Assembly: GCA_049340005.1 (NCBI GenBank)
Contig: JBMPIY010000019.1
Length of the DNA: 14,063 nucleotides
Source: CAXBDP01 sp963974465
GTDB lineage: Bacteria; Bacteroidota; Bacteroidia; Cytophagales; Cyclobacteriaceae
Reading direction: 5' to 3' (one strand)
The translations under genes and the position numbers were made by a program. This document shows, piece by piece, positions 1-7,292 of the stretch. The notes below the pieces were generated by a model. It did no database searches and was not told where the DNA came from. It saw only the letters and a program-made list of their open reading frames with translations. Each line of letters starts with the position of its first letter. Within the stretch, counting starts at the first letter, position 1.

Positions 1-69
1 TAGTGGTTGGCGATTACAAACCCCCACAGTGGACTTGCACCACCTAGTTAGTTACCATGCACGGCACAC
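1..69 (-). mobile_element. 5' end of a group II intron (partial, continues beyond the left edge)
   Basis: Read on the minus strand, the sequence from 69 down to 1 begins GTGTGCC, which fits the GUGYG 5' boundary of bacterial group II introns. It continues with a GGTGG-tgcaagt-CCAC stem-loop of the kind found early in intron domain I. The start lies only a few bases past the stem and T-run of the intrinsic terminator at 72-102, which is the insertion habit of class C group II introns. The rest of the ribozyme and any reverse transcriptase/maturase gene would lie outside the window. The boundary motif, the stem and the position are seen in the sequence. The likeness of the remaining bases to Bacteroidota group II introns is recall, not a search result. 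Confidence 0.68.
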
Positions 70-71
70 AT

Positions 72-102
72 AAAAAAGCCCTTTTGGTATCAAAGGGCTT
101 TT
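72..102 (-). terminator. Intrinsic terminator after the AAA+ ATPase gene
   Basis: An 11-bp perfect stem (74-84 with 92-102; core GCCCTTT/AAAGGGC) has a 7-base loop. On the minus strand it is followed by a run of T (bases 77 to 72). It lies 12 bases past the stop codon of the AAA+ gene, so it should end the VWA/AAA+ operon transcript. The putative intron starts immediately beyond it. Confidence 0.85.
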
Positions 103-113
103 CAAACTATTTC

Positions 114-1634
114 TTAGAAATTTTCTTCGTCTTCATCATCCATGCCATCCGGCATCTCGAACATGCTGCTTAGCAGATCATTGAATCGCAAACCATTATC
201 TAGTGGCTTTTTGCTTAGCTGACTAAATTCGGAAAGTCCGTGCAGCACAAATTCCATGAAGAATAAACGCTCATCACCTTTTACATTTGGATAAAGCTCC
301 TTTACCAAATCCTCCAAACCTGGGACTGATTTTAATTGCTTAGCATATTCCTGCTGCGGCAAATCATGAATGAGTTCTACCACATTTCCTTCTCCAAACC
401 AAGTCACAATTCCTTTGTAAATATCCTTTTCCTTTTTCTTGCGCGACTCACTCGGCTCTGGAAAGTATTCGGCAAATTGTCTGCGAATAGCCTTGCCTAC
501 AAGTGTATAAGCTACAATACCTGGGCCTTCTTGCTCCCCTTCATATACCAATTCTACTTTGCCGGTAATGGCTGGTATTGCTCCAAACAAATCAGCCAAT
601 CGGATAAATGTATTGCTTTCGCCATTAATCAGACAACGACGCTCTGCCGCGCTGATCATATTCTCATAAGCCGAAATGGTTAGCCTAGCTGACACTCCAC
701 TTTTCGCATCTATATATTCACTATCTCTGGCTTCAAATGCGATTTGCTCTATCAAGTCTTTAGCAATTTCATTCAAATTCACATGCTTTTTCTGCGCTGG
801 AAGTATCCTCGCTTCTTGTTCGGTGATTTTGCGGCCAATCTCAATCGACTTAGGATAATGTGTAATTATTTGGCTGTCGATCCGATCTTTTAGCGGCGTT
901 ACAATACTACCTCTATTCGTGTAGTCCTCCGGATTGGCAGTAAATACAAACTGAATATCCAATGGAAGTCTCAATTTGAAGCCTCTAATCTGAATATCGC
1001 CTTCTTGCAAAATATTGAACAAAGCCACTTGAATACGAGCTTGTAAATCGGGCAACTCGTTGATCACAAATATGCTTCTATGTGACCTTGGAATAAGGCC
1101 AAAGTGGATCACTCTCGCATCAGAATAAGGCAATTTGAGCGAAGCTGCTTTTATAGGATCCACATCGCCAATCAAATCTGCCACTGAAACATCAGGAGTT
1201 GCCAACTTCTCTGTATATCGCTCATCTCTGTGGAGCCATGCTATTGGTGTTGCATCTCCCTTTTCGGCGATTATATGCTTGCCAAAATATGTCAAAGGCT
1301 GCAATGGATCTTCATTCAAATCAGAACCTTCAATCACAGGAATATACTCATCCAGCAATTGTACCATTTGCCTTGCAAGTCTAGTTTTTGCTTGTCCTCT
1401 CAAGCCAAGCAAATTCACATTATGACGTGATAGAATAGCTCGCTCCAATTCAGGAATTACCGTGTCCTCGTATCCCCAAATTTTCTCAAACACTTTCTCC
1501 TTTTTCTTGAGTCGAGCAATCAAATTCCTTCTCAATTCTTCCTTGATCGATTCACTTTGATAAGCTGTCGCTTTCAATTCTCCAAGTGTCTTTATATTGA
1601 GTTTTTGCTTACTGTTTAGTTCTAAGTAATTCAT
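114..1634 (-). CDS. MoxR/magnesium-chelatase-like AAA+ ATPase
   Basis: A 506-residue cytoplasmic AAA+ ATPase of the MoxR/ChlI (magnesium chelatase subunit I) clade. Visible motifs are Walker A GLRGQAKT (77-84), Walker B-like IFVINE (188-193), sensor-1-like FTANPED (231-237) and an arginine-containing PLKDRID (247-253) that fits an arginine-finger region. The C-terminal ~150 residues are helical and end in a very acidic tail. The gene follows the VWA protein gene with an 8-base gap, so the two are almost certainly co-transcribed. MoxR-type ATPases typically act with a partner VWA protein as a chaperone-like pair that remodels or activates a client or inserts a metal or cofactor. The client cannot be read from the sequence. 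Chlorophyll synthesis is unlikely because no such genes are nearby. Annotation pipelines may call it a 'magnesium chelatase' or 'sigma-54 interacting' protein. Confidence 0.87.
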   Translation of the reverse strand: MNYLELNSKQKLNIKTLGELKATAYQSESIKEELRRNLIARLKKKEKVFEKIWGYEDTVIPELERAILSRHNVNLLGLRGQAKTRLARQMVQLLDEYIPVIEGSDLNEDPLQPLTYFGKHIIAEKGDATPIAWLHRDERYTEKLATPDVSVADLIGDVDPIKAASLKLPYSDARVIHFGLIPRSHRSIFVINELPDLQARIQVALFNILQEGDIQIRGFKLRLPLDIQFVFTANPEDYTNRGSIVTPLKDRIDSQIITHYPKSIEIGRKITEQEARILPAQKKHVNLNEIAKDLIEQIAFEARDSEYIDAKSGVSARLTISAYENMISAAERRCLINGESNTFIRLADLFGAIPAITGKVELVYEGEQEGPGIVAYTLVGKAIRRQFAEYFPEPSESRKKKEKDIYKGIVTWFGEGNVVELIHDLPQQEYAKQLKSVPGLEDLVKELYPNVKGDERLFFMEFVLHGLSEFSQLSKKPLDNGLRFNDLLSSMFEMPDGMDDEDEENF

Positions 1635-1642
1635 GTAGGCTA

Positions 1643-2740
1643 TTAAAAATTCTTCTTTCTGTTTTTCTTATAATCTTCAAATATCAAATGACCAAGCCCT
1701 TGCAGACTGCTGTAATAGGCATTTCCATTATTTACTGTGGTAAATTCCTTTACAAACTGCTTTAAATACGGGTCTGAGGCAATCATAAATGTGGTGATCG
1801 GGACATTCAATTTTCTGCACTGTGCGGCCAAATTGAGTGTTCGGTTTAGAATTTTGCTATCCAAACCAAAGCTATTCTTATAATACTTCAAGCCTACTTT
1901 CAAACAAGTTGGCTTACCATCTGTAATCATGAAAATCTGCTTATTGCTGGTCTTTCTTCTTCTCAAAATATCCATTGCCAGTTCAAGTCCGGCAACGGTA
2001 TTAGTATGATAAGGCCCTACTTCAAGGTAAGGCAAATCTTTCACTTGAATTTGCCAAGCATCATTTCCAAACACGATGATATCTAGTGTGTCCTTTGGGT
2101 AGCGGGAGGTAACAAGTTCTGCCAAGGCCATCGCAACTTTTTTGGCTGGCGTAATTCTATCTTCGCCATACAATACCATAGAGTGCGAAATATCAATCAT
2201 CAATACGGTAGATGTTTGGCTTTTGTGCTCTCTTTCCTTAATCTCCAGATCTCCTTCTGTCAGATAAAGATCTTCTACGCCATGATTTATCTGCGCATTT
2301 CGGAGAGATTCGGTAAAAGCAATTTGCTCCGGACTATCGCCAAATTCGAACGGGCGAATATCTGTACCTTGCTCATCACCAATCCCAGTGAAATTGGTTC
2401 TATGCTGCCCTTTGCCGCCTTTCTTGAGCTTCCCAAAAATCTCTTCAAGGGCATTTTTTCTGATTTCCTGTCCCGTTTTTGGCGTTACTTGAATCTTGCC
2501 ATTTCCAGGGTCTTCATCCAAATAGCCCTTTTGCTTCAAATCTTCTATAAAATCACCAATTCCATAATTGGGTTGGGTAAGCTGATATTGCTTATCGAGT
2601 TGGCTTAGCCAGTTGAGAGCTTCCGATGGATCGCCGCCAGTAATACTTACCAACTGCAAGAAGATTTTGAGCAAGCTATCGAAGTCGCCATTCGTAGGAA
2701 GGGCGGGAGGTATATACTTAGTAAATTGGAATCCTTTCAT
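1643..2740 (-). CDS. VWA (von Willebrand factor A) domain protein
   Basis: A 365-residue protein without a signal peptide or membrane segment, so probably cytoplasmic. The N-terminal ~165 residues are unassigned and include a Gly/Lys-rich linker around 105-125. The VWA domain fills about 177-350. Its metal-ion-dependent adhesion site (MIDAS) is complete: DISHS at 183-187, a Thr in HTNT near 245-248, and Asp274 in MITDG. The intact MIDAS argues for metal-dependent protein binding. The gene is first in a two-gene operon with the AAA+ ATPase, the usual partnership for MoxR-type systems, where the VWA protein is thought to be the adaptor that binds the client. A start at 2740 gives a natural N-terminus. 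No convincing promoter was found in the 200 bases upstream. Confidence 0.87.
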   Translation of the reverse strand: MKGFQFTKYIPPALPTNGDFDSLLKIFLQLVSITGGDPSEALNWLSQLDKQYQLTQPNYGIGDFIEDLKQKGYLDEDPGNGKIQVTPKTGQEIRKNALEEIFGKLKKGGKGQHRTNFTGIGDEQGTDIRPFEFGDSPEQIAFTESLRNAQINHGVEDLYLTEGDLEIKEREHKSQTSTVLMIDISHSMVLYGEDRITPAKKVAMALAELVTSRYPKDTLDIIVFGNDAWQIQVKDLPYLEVGPYHTNTVAGLELAMDILRRRKTSNKQIFMITDGKPTCLKVGLKYYKNSFGLDSKILNRTLNLAAQCRKLNVPITTFMIASDPYLKQFVKEFTTVNNGNAYYSSLQGLGHLIFEDYKKNRKKNF

Positions 2741-2888
2741 TCAGGCAAAAAACGCTACAAGTACTAGAATGGTTTTCAGGTTTCTCAATTAAATTAGAAT
2801 GAATAAAAATAATGACCAATTCGCAGATGATTTATCTACTTTATTAGGCTGTTTTTGATCTGCTTTTAAAATTCATCAAAGCCAAAAT

Positions 2889-2922
2889 GAAAAAAGGTGC
2901 CCCATTCCTAGAACACCTTTTT
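2889..2922 (-). terminator. Intrinsic terminator after glutamate dehydrogenase
   Basis: A 9-bp perfect inverted repeat (AAAAAGGTG at 2891-2899 with CACCTTTTT at 2914-2922) has a 14-base loop, and the minus strand then reads T-rich (2894 down to 2889). It lies 22 bases past the dehydrogenase stop codon and separates this gene from the VWA/AAA+ operon. Confidence 0.75.
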
Positions 2923-2944
2923 AATTTAATGGAATATTTAGATT

Positions 2945-4219
2945 TTAGAATCCACCTCTCCACTTATATGTTTTCGATACTTTGTCGATTGCTACTACGT
3001 AAGCAGCTATTCGCATCGGAATATTGTATTGCTGACTTGCCTTATACACATTATCAAAGGCATCTTTCATAATCCTGTCTGATCTGCGGTTTACTCGCTC
3101 ACCAGTCCATTTGTAACCAAGGCGGTTCTGTACCCATTCGAAGTACGATACTGTAACACCTCCCGCATTTGCCAAGATATCAGGCACAGCCATAATCCCT
3201 TTTTCATTGATTACAGCATCTGCTTTATGTGAAGTTGGACCATTAGCTCCTTCTACAATTAATTTTGCTTTTATATTCTCAACATTCTTAGCCGTAATCA
3301 CATCTTCTTTTGCAGCAGGCACAAGTACATCTACATCAAGTGTAAGCAACTCTTCACCATCAATTTTCTCAGCTCCATCAAATCCGTCTAAGCTACCGTT
3401 TTTACCATTTCTATATTCAATGGCCTTCGTGATGTCAATTCCTTTTTCGTTGTAATAAGCACCTGACACATCAGAAATAGCAACGATTTTTACGCCTCTT
3501 TCTTCTAAAAGTAAAGCGGCAAATGAGCCTACATTACCAAAACCTTGCACTGCACAAGTAGCCTGATAAGGATTAATTCTCAATTTCTCCATTGCTGCCA
3601 ATGCAGAAACCATCACACCACGACCTGTTGCTTCTGTGCGGCCAAGTGAGCCTCCCAATACAAGTGGCTTTCCTGTAACTACAGCGTTCACGGTCATGCC
3701 ATGAGCTTTGGAGTATTCATCCATCATCCAAGCCATTTCTCTCGGGCCTGTACCCATATCCGGTGCTGGAATATCTCTATCCGGCCCAATTACTTCAAGC
3801 ATTGCACGAGTATAAGCTCTTGTCAAACGCTCCATTTCACCAGTACTTAGCTGGCGCGGGTCGCATTTGATACCACCTTTGGCACCCCCATAGGGAATAT
3901 CAACAACTGCGCATTTCCAAGTCATCCATGCTGCCAAGGCTTTTACTTCATCAATTGTTACATCCATATCGTATCGGATACCGCCTTTTGCAGGGCCGAG
4001 GATATTGGAGTGAATCACGCGTATTCCTTCGAAAACTTCGATTCTTCCATTGTCCATTGTTACGGGCAAGGAAACAATCACTTGGCGAGCAGGTGATTTT
4101 AGTACGTTGTAAATTTCTTGATCTAATCCCAGTATGTCAGTTGCCACGTTGAAACGCGACATCATACTGTCAAAAGGATTTTCCTTATCCTTAATCGGTG
4201 CGGGTTCTATGTAAGCCAT
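2945..4219 (-). CDS. gdhA: Glutamate dehydrogenase (Glu/Leu/Phe/Val dehydrogenase family)
   Basis: A 424-residue enzyme, the normal length for hexameric bacterial glutamate dehydrogenase. It interconverts glutamate and 2-oxoglutarate plus ammonia with NAD(P)H in the cytoplasm, linking nitrogen and carbon metabolism. The substrate-binding lysines lie in GPAKGGIRY (K78) and TWKCAV (K102). The catalytic Lys is K114 in the signature YGGAKGG, and the catalytic Asp is D154 in APDMGT. The Rossmann dinucleotide fold starts with GFGNVG (226-231). An Asp ends the second strand (VAISD, 246-250), which leans to NAD but does not settle coenzyme choice. The gene has its own terminator and a 14-bp palindrome 25 bases before the start. 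No clear terminator separates it from the upstream cdsA, so partial read-through is possible. Confidence 0.95.
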   Translation of the reverse strand: MAYIEPAPIKDKENPFDSMMSRFNVATDILGLDQEIYNVLKSPARQVIVSLPVTMDNGRIEVFEGIRVIHSNILGPAKGGIRYDMDVTIDEVKALAAWMTWKCAVVDIPYGGAKGGIKCDPRQLSTGEMERLTRAYTRAMLEVIGPDRDIPAPDMGTGPREMAWMMDEYSKAHGMTVNAVVTGKPLVLGGSLGRTEATGRGVMVSALAAMEKLRINPYQATCAVQGFGNVGSFAALLLEERGVKIVAISDVSGAYYNEKGIDITKAIEYRNGKNGSLDGFDGAEKIDGEELLTLDVDVLVPAAKEDVITAKNVENIKAKLIVEGANGPTSHKADAVINEKGIMAVPDILANAGGVTVSYFEWVQNRLGYKWTGERVNRRSDRIMKDAFDNVYKASQQYNIPMRIAAYVVAIDKVSKTYKWRGGF

Positions 4220-4244
4220 AATAGGGTTTTATGATTTGTCAACA

Positions 4245-4258
4245 ATTGCAATTGCAAT
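4245..4258. promoter_or_regulatory. Palindrome upstream of glutamate dehydrogenase (possible operator)
   Basis: ATTGCAATTGCAAT is a perfect 14-bp palindrome centred about 32 bases before the gdhA start codon, in the 86-base gap after cdsA. It can also be read as a tandem run of AATTGC, with one more GCAAT about 13 bases further upstream. The position fits an operator or activator site for the dehydrogenase gene, but a chance A+T-rich palindrome cannot be excluded. Confidence 0.35.
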
Positions 4259-4305
4259 AATAACGGTGCAATATTAATGGGTTTTTTTACTTTATGTTAG
4301 TGCCT

Positions 4306-5139
4306 TTATAATATTTTCAAAAAGGTGGCTATGAACGGTGAAGAAAGCAATAATCCGTCGAATCTGTCGAGAAATCCTCCATGCCCGGGGATCGTTCGGC
4401 CAGAGTCTTTGATATCTATGCTTCGTTTAAATAAGGACTCTACCAAATCGCCATAAGTCCCTGCAATTACGATAATGGTGGCAACGCCAATCCATTCGAA
4501 TAGCGACAAGCTATTGGTAAAATGCGCCAATGCCATTGAAATAATTATTGCCGAAACGGCTCCGCCCATAAATCCTTCCCATGACTTCTTGGGAGACACC
4601 CTTTCAAATAGTTTCGTTCTGCCAAATTTGACTCCTGCAAAGTAAGCTCCTGAATCACTCGCCCAGTGAAGGAAAAGAATACCTAAAACTAATTGCCAAT
4701 CAAATATTCCCGAAGGACTAAAAGCACTCACATTTAATAATCCGAATGGAACAGCTACGTAAAAAGTGCCTAAAAATGTGAAAGCAATATTGGTAAATGG
4801 CTTTCGCTCGGTCTTCTTATAAAGCTTGATAAAGAAGGTAACGGACATCACCGGAAAAAGTGCGAAATAATATTCAGATGGAAATATTTGCTTTTCAATG
4901 AGAAATGTGAGGCAAAAAAAGGTAAGACCCGATACCGTTCCCCAGAATTTTAGTGGCACATTTCCATCCATAAAAAGGAGTCGATAAAACTCCAATTGGG
5001 TGAAAACGCATATCACCATAAATATCCCAAAGTATGCCCACTCACTGTAGGCAACACTCGCAATTACAAGTATGCCACCAATCAAGGCCGTAATAATTCG
5101 CTGAGTAAGGTTATTGTACCTATTCAAATAGGATATCAT
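4306..5139 (-). CDS. cdsA: Phosphatidate cytidylyltransferase (CDP-diglyceride synthase)
   Basis: A 277-residue polytopic inner-membrane enzyme that makes CDP-diacylglycerol from phosphatidic acid and CTP, the branch-point precursor of all bacterial phospholipids. The family signature is complete near the C-terminus: SLFKR (235-239), KDSGR (244-248), PGHGGFLDRFD (251-261). The conserved SPKKSWEG (182-189) and GDLVES (230-235) are also present. Hydrophobic segments fill most of residues 14-165 and 192-227. The length matches the family. The start overlaps the end of the DUF2007 gene by 20 bases, suggesting translational coupling with the protease and DUF2007 genes upstream. The expected phospholipid-pathway neighbour psd is absent downstream, where glutamate dehydrogenase stands instead. 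Confidence 0.95.
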   Translation of the reverse strand: MISYLNRYNNLTQRIITALIGGILVIASVAYSEWAYFGIFMVICVFTQLEFYRLLFMDGNVPLKFWGTVSGLTFFCLTFLIEKQIFPSEYYFALFPVMSVTFFIKLYKKTERKPFTNIAFTFLGTFYVAVPFGLLNVSAFSPSGIFDWQLVLGILFLHWASDSGAYFAGVKFGRTKLFERVSPKKSWEGFMGGAVSAIIISMALAHFTNSLSLFEWIGVATIIVIAGTYGDLVESLFKRSIDIKDSGRTIPGHGGFLDRFDGLLLSSPFIATFLKIL

Positions 5140-5329
5140 CTGTGATTATTTTCATGGCCTTCAATACTTCATCTGTCTTTACCAACACCTCGTAATTACC
5201 AAAATTGTTGTAAAGTGAATCCTGCTTATTAACTACAACAGGCATCAATCCACTATCTTCCAAAACCGCCTTCACTATTTCAGCTCTGTGGAGCATTCCC
5301 GAAGAGTATACTTTCTGCCAATTTTCCAT
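5120..5329 (-). CDS. DUF2007 small protein ('putative signal transducing protein')
   Basis: A 69-residue soluble protein. The pattern MENWQKVYSSGMLHRAEIVKAVLEDSG followed by a short beta-rich half (VVVNKQDS ... YEVLVKTDEVLKAMKII) fits DUF2007, a small ferredoxin-like fold whose members are labelled putative signal-transducing proteins without a proven function. The start at 5329 is preferred over Met12 because the MENW opening belongs to the conserved family beginning. It overlaps the 3' end of the CPBP protease gene by 50 bases in another frame, and its own 3' end overlaps cdsA by 20 bases. This protease-DUF2007-cdsA order recurs in Bacteroidota as far as I recall, hinting at a membrane or lipid-linked role. 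That role is inference. Confidence 0.85.
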   Translation of the reverse strand: MENWQKVYSSGMLHRAEIVKAVLEDSGLMPVVVNKQDSLYNNFGNYEVLVKTDEVLKAMKIITDDILFE

Positions 5330-6260
5330 TCGGTTTGCCCGGATTTTTCTTAAAATATTGAATAAAGAGGTACGAAACTACTATGAATATTATGAGTGCT
5401 GGAACTACTGCTTCTAGTGGCACACTTTCGGTATCTTCAATATCCATTGGGATTACCCCTTTCTGATACAATGCCACCAACAAAATAGTAAAGCCATTAT
5501 TGACAAAATGTGCAGCTATGGGATACCACAAATTACCCGAGATCACATAAATATATCCAAAAAGTGCCCCCAAAATTACTCTAGGCAAAAAGCCAAAAAA
5601 TTGCATATGTATAGCACTAAATATAATAGCAGACAACCAAATGGCTATATGCTTATTTCTTAACACACCTCTAAAGATGTTTTGCAATACACCACGAAAC
5701 AACAACTCCTCACCTATCGCAGGCAATATAGCCACAACTATAAATGCTAAGATTAGCTCCGTATTAGTTTCAGTTTTCACAAGATATTCCGTGAGTTTGG
5801 CGAGTGTATCTTCTTGCGCTCTTGCCCATTGCTCAAAGCCACTCATAAAATCCGGAAAACTCATATTCATGTTCCAGGTGATAAAAACAGAATTGACAAG
5901 CATAAAAACGACCACTCCAAAAGCCACCAATAGCAGTGGGGCTACAGACAAATTATCTCTAAACGAAAGATCATTGAAAGTCAATTTTCCTTCTGATCTT
6001 AAATACAACCATGGAGCTACTATAAACATCACCAGCGCAGTAACTCCCTGAATAACAAATAGTACAATGCGGGAGGATGGGTAATTTTCTGGGTTGCTCA
6101 TTAAATTGGGCAATTCCATAAATGGCGCATTCAGAAATGGTAGGGCTACAATTAAACCCAAAAACTGACCCACAAACAGGCCGCCTATTACGAAGAAAAT
6201 TAACTTTATAAAGGAACGCCAGCCGGCATTCAATAGCGGATGATTAGTATTATTGCTCAT
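5280..6260 (-). CDS. CPBP family intramembrane glutamic endopeptidase (Rce1/Abi family)
   Basis: A 326-residue multi-pass membrane protein with about eight hydrophobic segments. The Rce1/CPBP active-site motifs are complete: GEELLFRG with E184, E185 and R189; FSAIH with H218; and AAHFVNN with H251 and N254/N255. The eukaryotic members cleave prenylated CaaX proteins. Bacterial members are putative membrane proteases with mostly unknown substrates, some linked to bacteriocin immunity or signalling. It is the first gene of the overlapping cluster with the DUF2007 gene and cdsA, so a membrane-homeostasis role is plausible but unproven. Its start lies 36 bases from the likely start of divergently transcribed dusB. 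Confidence 0.92.
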   Translation of the reverse strand: MSNNTNHPLLNAGWRSFIKLIFFVIGGLFVGQFLGLIVALPFLNAPFMELPNLMSNPENYPSSRIVLFVIQGVTALVMFIVAPWLYLRSEGKLTFNDLSFRDNLSVAPLLLVAFGVVVFMLVNSVFITWNMNMSFPDFMSGFEQWARAQEDTLAKLTEYLVKTETNTELILAFIVVAILPAIGEELLFRGVLQNIFRGVLRNKHIAIWLSAIIFSAIHMQFFGFLPRVILGALFGYIYVISGNLWYPIAAHFVNNGFTILLVALYQKGVIPMDIEDTESVPLEAVVPALIIFIVVSYLFIQYFKKNPGKPNGKLAESILFGNAPQS

Positions 6261-6296
6261 AAACGCTGTAAATTTACACCAAATTTCAAATTCTAC

Positions 6297-7292
6297 TTGG
6301 TTAAGATAGGAAACATTGAGCTGGGAGACTTCCCATTGTTGCTGGCACCTATGGAAGATGTGTCAGATCCGCCATTCCGTGCAGTTTGCAAAGAGAATGG
6401 GGCTGATCTGATGTACACAGAATTTATTTCATCAGAAGGGCTTATTCGCGACGCAATAAAGAGCCGTCAGAAGTTGGACATCTTTGAAGAGGAGCGTCCG
6501 ATAGGTATACAAATATTTGGTGGGGATGAGGATGCAATGAAGCTCTCTGCTCAAATAGTAGCTGCTACAGGTCCCGATTTGGTGGATATAAATTTCGGTT
6601 GTCCAGTGAAAAAAGTGGTATGCAAAGGCGCTGGAGCAGGTGTGCTCAAAGACCTCCCGCTTATGGTCCGCTTGACCGAAGCTGTCGTAAAAGCTACTGA
6701 TTTGCCCGTTACCGTAAAAACGCGCCTCGGCTGGGACGAAGATTCTAAAAACATCGAAGAAGTAGCCGAAAGACTCCAAGATATTGGCATCAAAGCATTG
6801 AGCATTCATGGCCGAACACGTACGCAAATGTACAAAGGTGAAGCAGATTGGACATTGATCGCCAAAGTCAAAAATAATCCGCGTATCCAAATTCCTATTT
6901 TTGGAAATGGAGATATTGACAGTCCGGAAAAAGCTCTGGAATATAAAAATAGATATGGAGTAGATGGAATCATGATTGGCCGAGCTGCCATTGGTTACCC
7001 TTGGATATTCCGTGAAATCAAACATTACTTTGCTACTGGCGAGCATCTGGCTGCCCCGACTTTAGATGAGCGGGTGGATATTGCAACCAAGCACCTCAAT
7101 TTCTCTATTCGCTGGAAAGGTGAGAAACTAGGTATTTTAGAAATGCGCAGGCATTATACCAATTACTTCAAAGGTTTTCCAAACTTCAAACCTTACCGCA
7201 CGAGGTTGGTTCAGGGTGATAGCTATCAAGAAGTATTGGAAACACTCCACGAAATAAATCACGTCTATCGCACGGAATATGCGATTGTCTAA
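6297..7292 (+). CDS. dusB: tRNA-dihydrouridine synthase B (TTG start)
   Basis: An FMN-dependent enzyme that reduces specific uridines in the tRNA D-loop to dihydrouridine. From the TTG start it is 331 residues. An N-terminal TIM barrel carries APMEDVSDPPFR, the FMN/active-site region. The catalytic Cys is C102 in INFGCPVKKV. FMN/tRNA-site residues lie in VKTRLGWD (K141) and SIHGRTR (H171). The phosphate-binding FGNGDI (202-207) and GRAAIGYPWIF (228-238) follow, then a helical C-terminal domain. An upstream in-frame ATG at 6240 would add 19 unconserved residues and run into the divergent protease gene. The TTG at 6297 places VKIGNIELGDFPLLLAPM at the N-terminus as in relatives, so I chose it. 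The stop is followed directly by the ATG of the transporter. Confidence 0.93.
   Translation: MVKIGNIELGDFPLLLAPMEDVSDPPFRAVCKENGADLMYTEFISSEGLIRDAIKSRQKLDIFEEERPIGIQIFGGDEDAMKLSAQIVAATGPDLVDINFGCPVKKVVCKGAGAGVLKDLPLMVRLTEAVVKATDLPVTVKTRLGWDEDSKNIEEVAERLQDIGIKALSIHGRTRTQMYKGEADWTLIAKVKNNPRIQIPIFGNGDIDSPEKALEYKNRYGVDGIMIGRAAIGYPWIFREIKHYFATGEHLAAPTLDERVDIATKHLNFSIRWKGEKLGILEMRRHYTNYFKGFPNFKPYRTRLVQGDSYQEVLETLHEINHVYRTEYAIV

Noticed and set aside
2741..2888. Promoter or small gene upstream of the VWA gene
   Set aside because: The best TTG-N19 match on the minus strand has a poor -7 element, and the only small frame there is about ten codons.
6253..6276. Promoter for dusB (TTG at 6253 and TAAATTTA at 6269)
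   Set aside because: The spacing of 13 bases is much shorter than the roughly 19-21 expected for the Bacteroidota promoter pattern.
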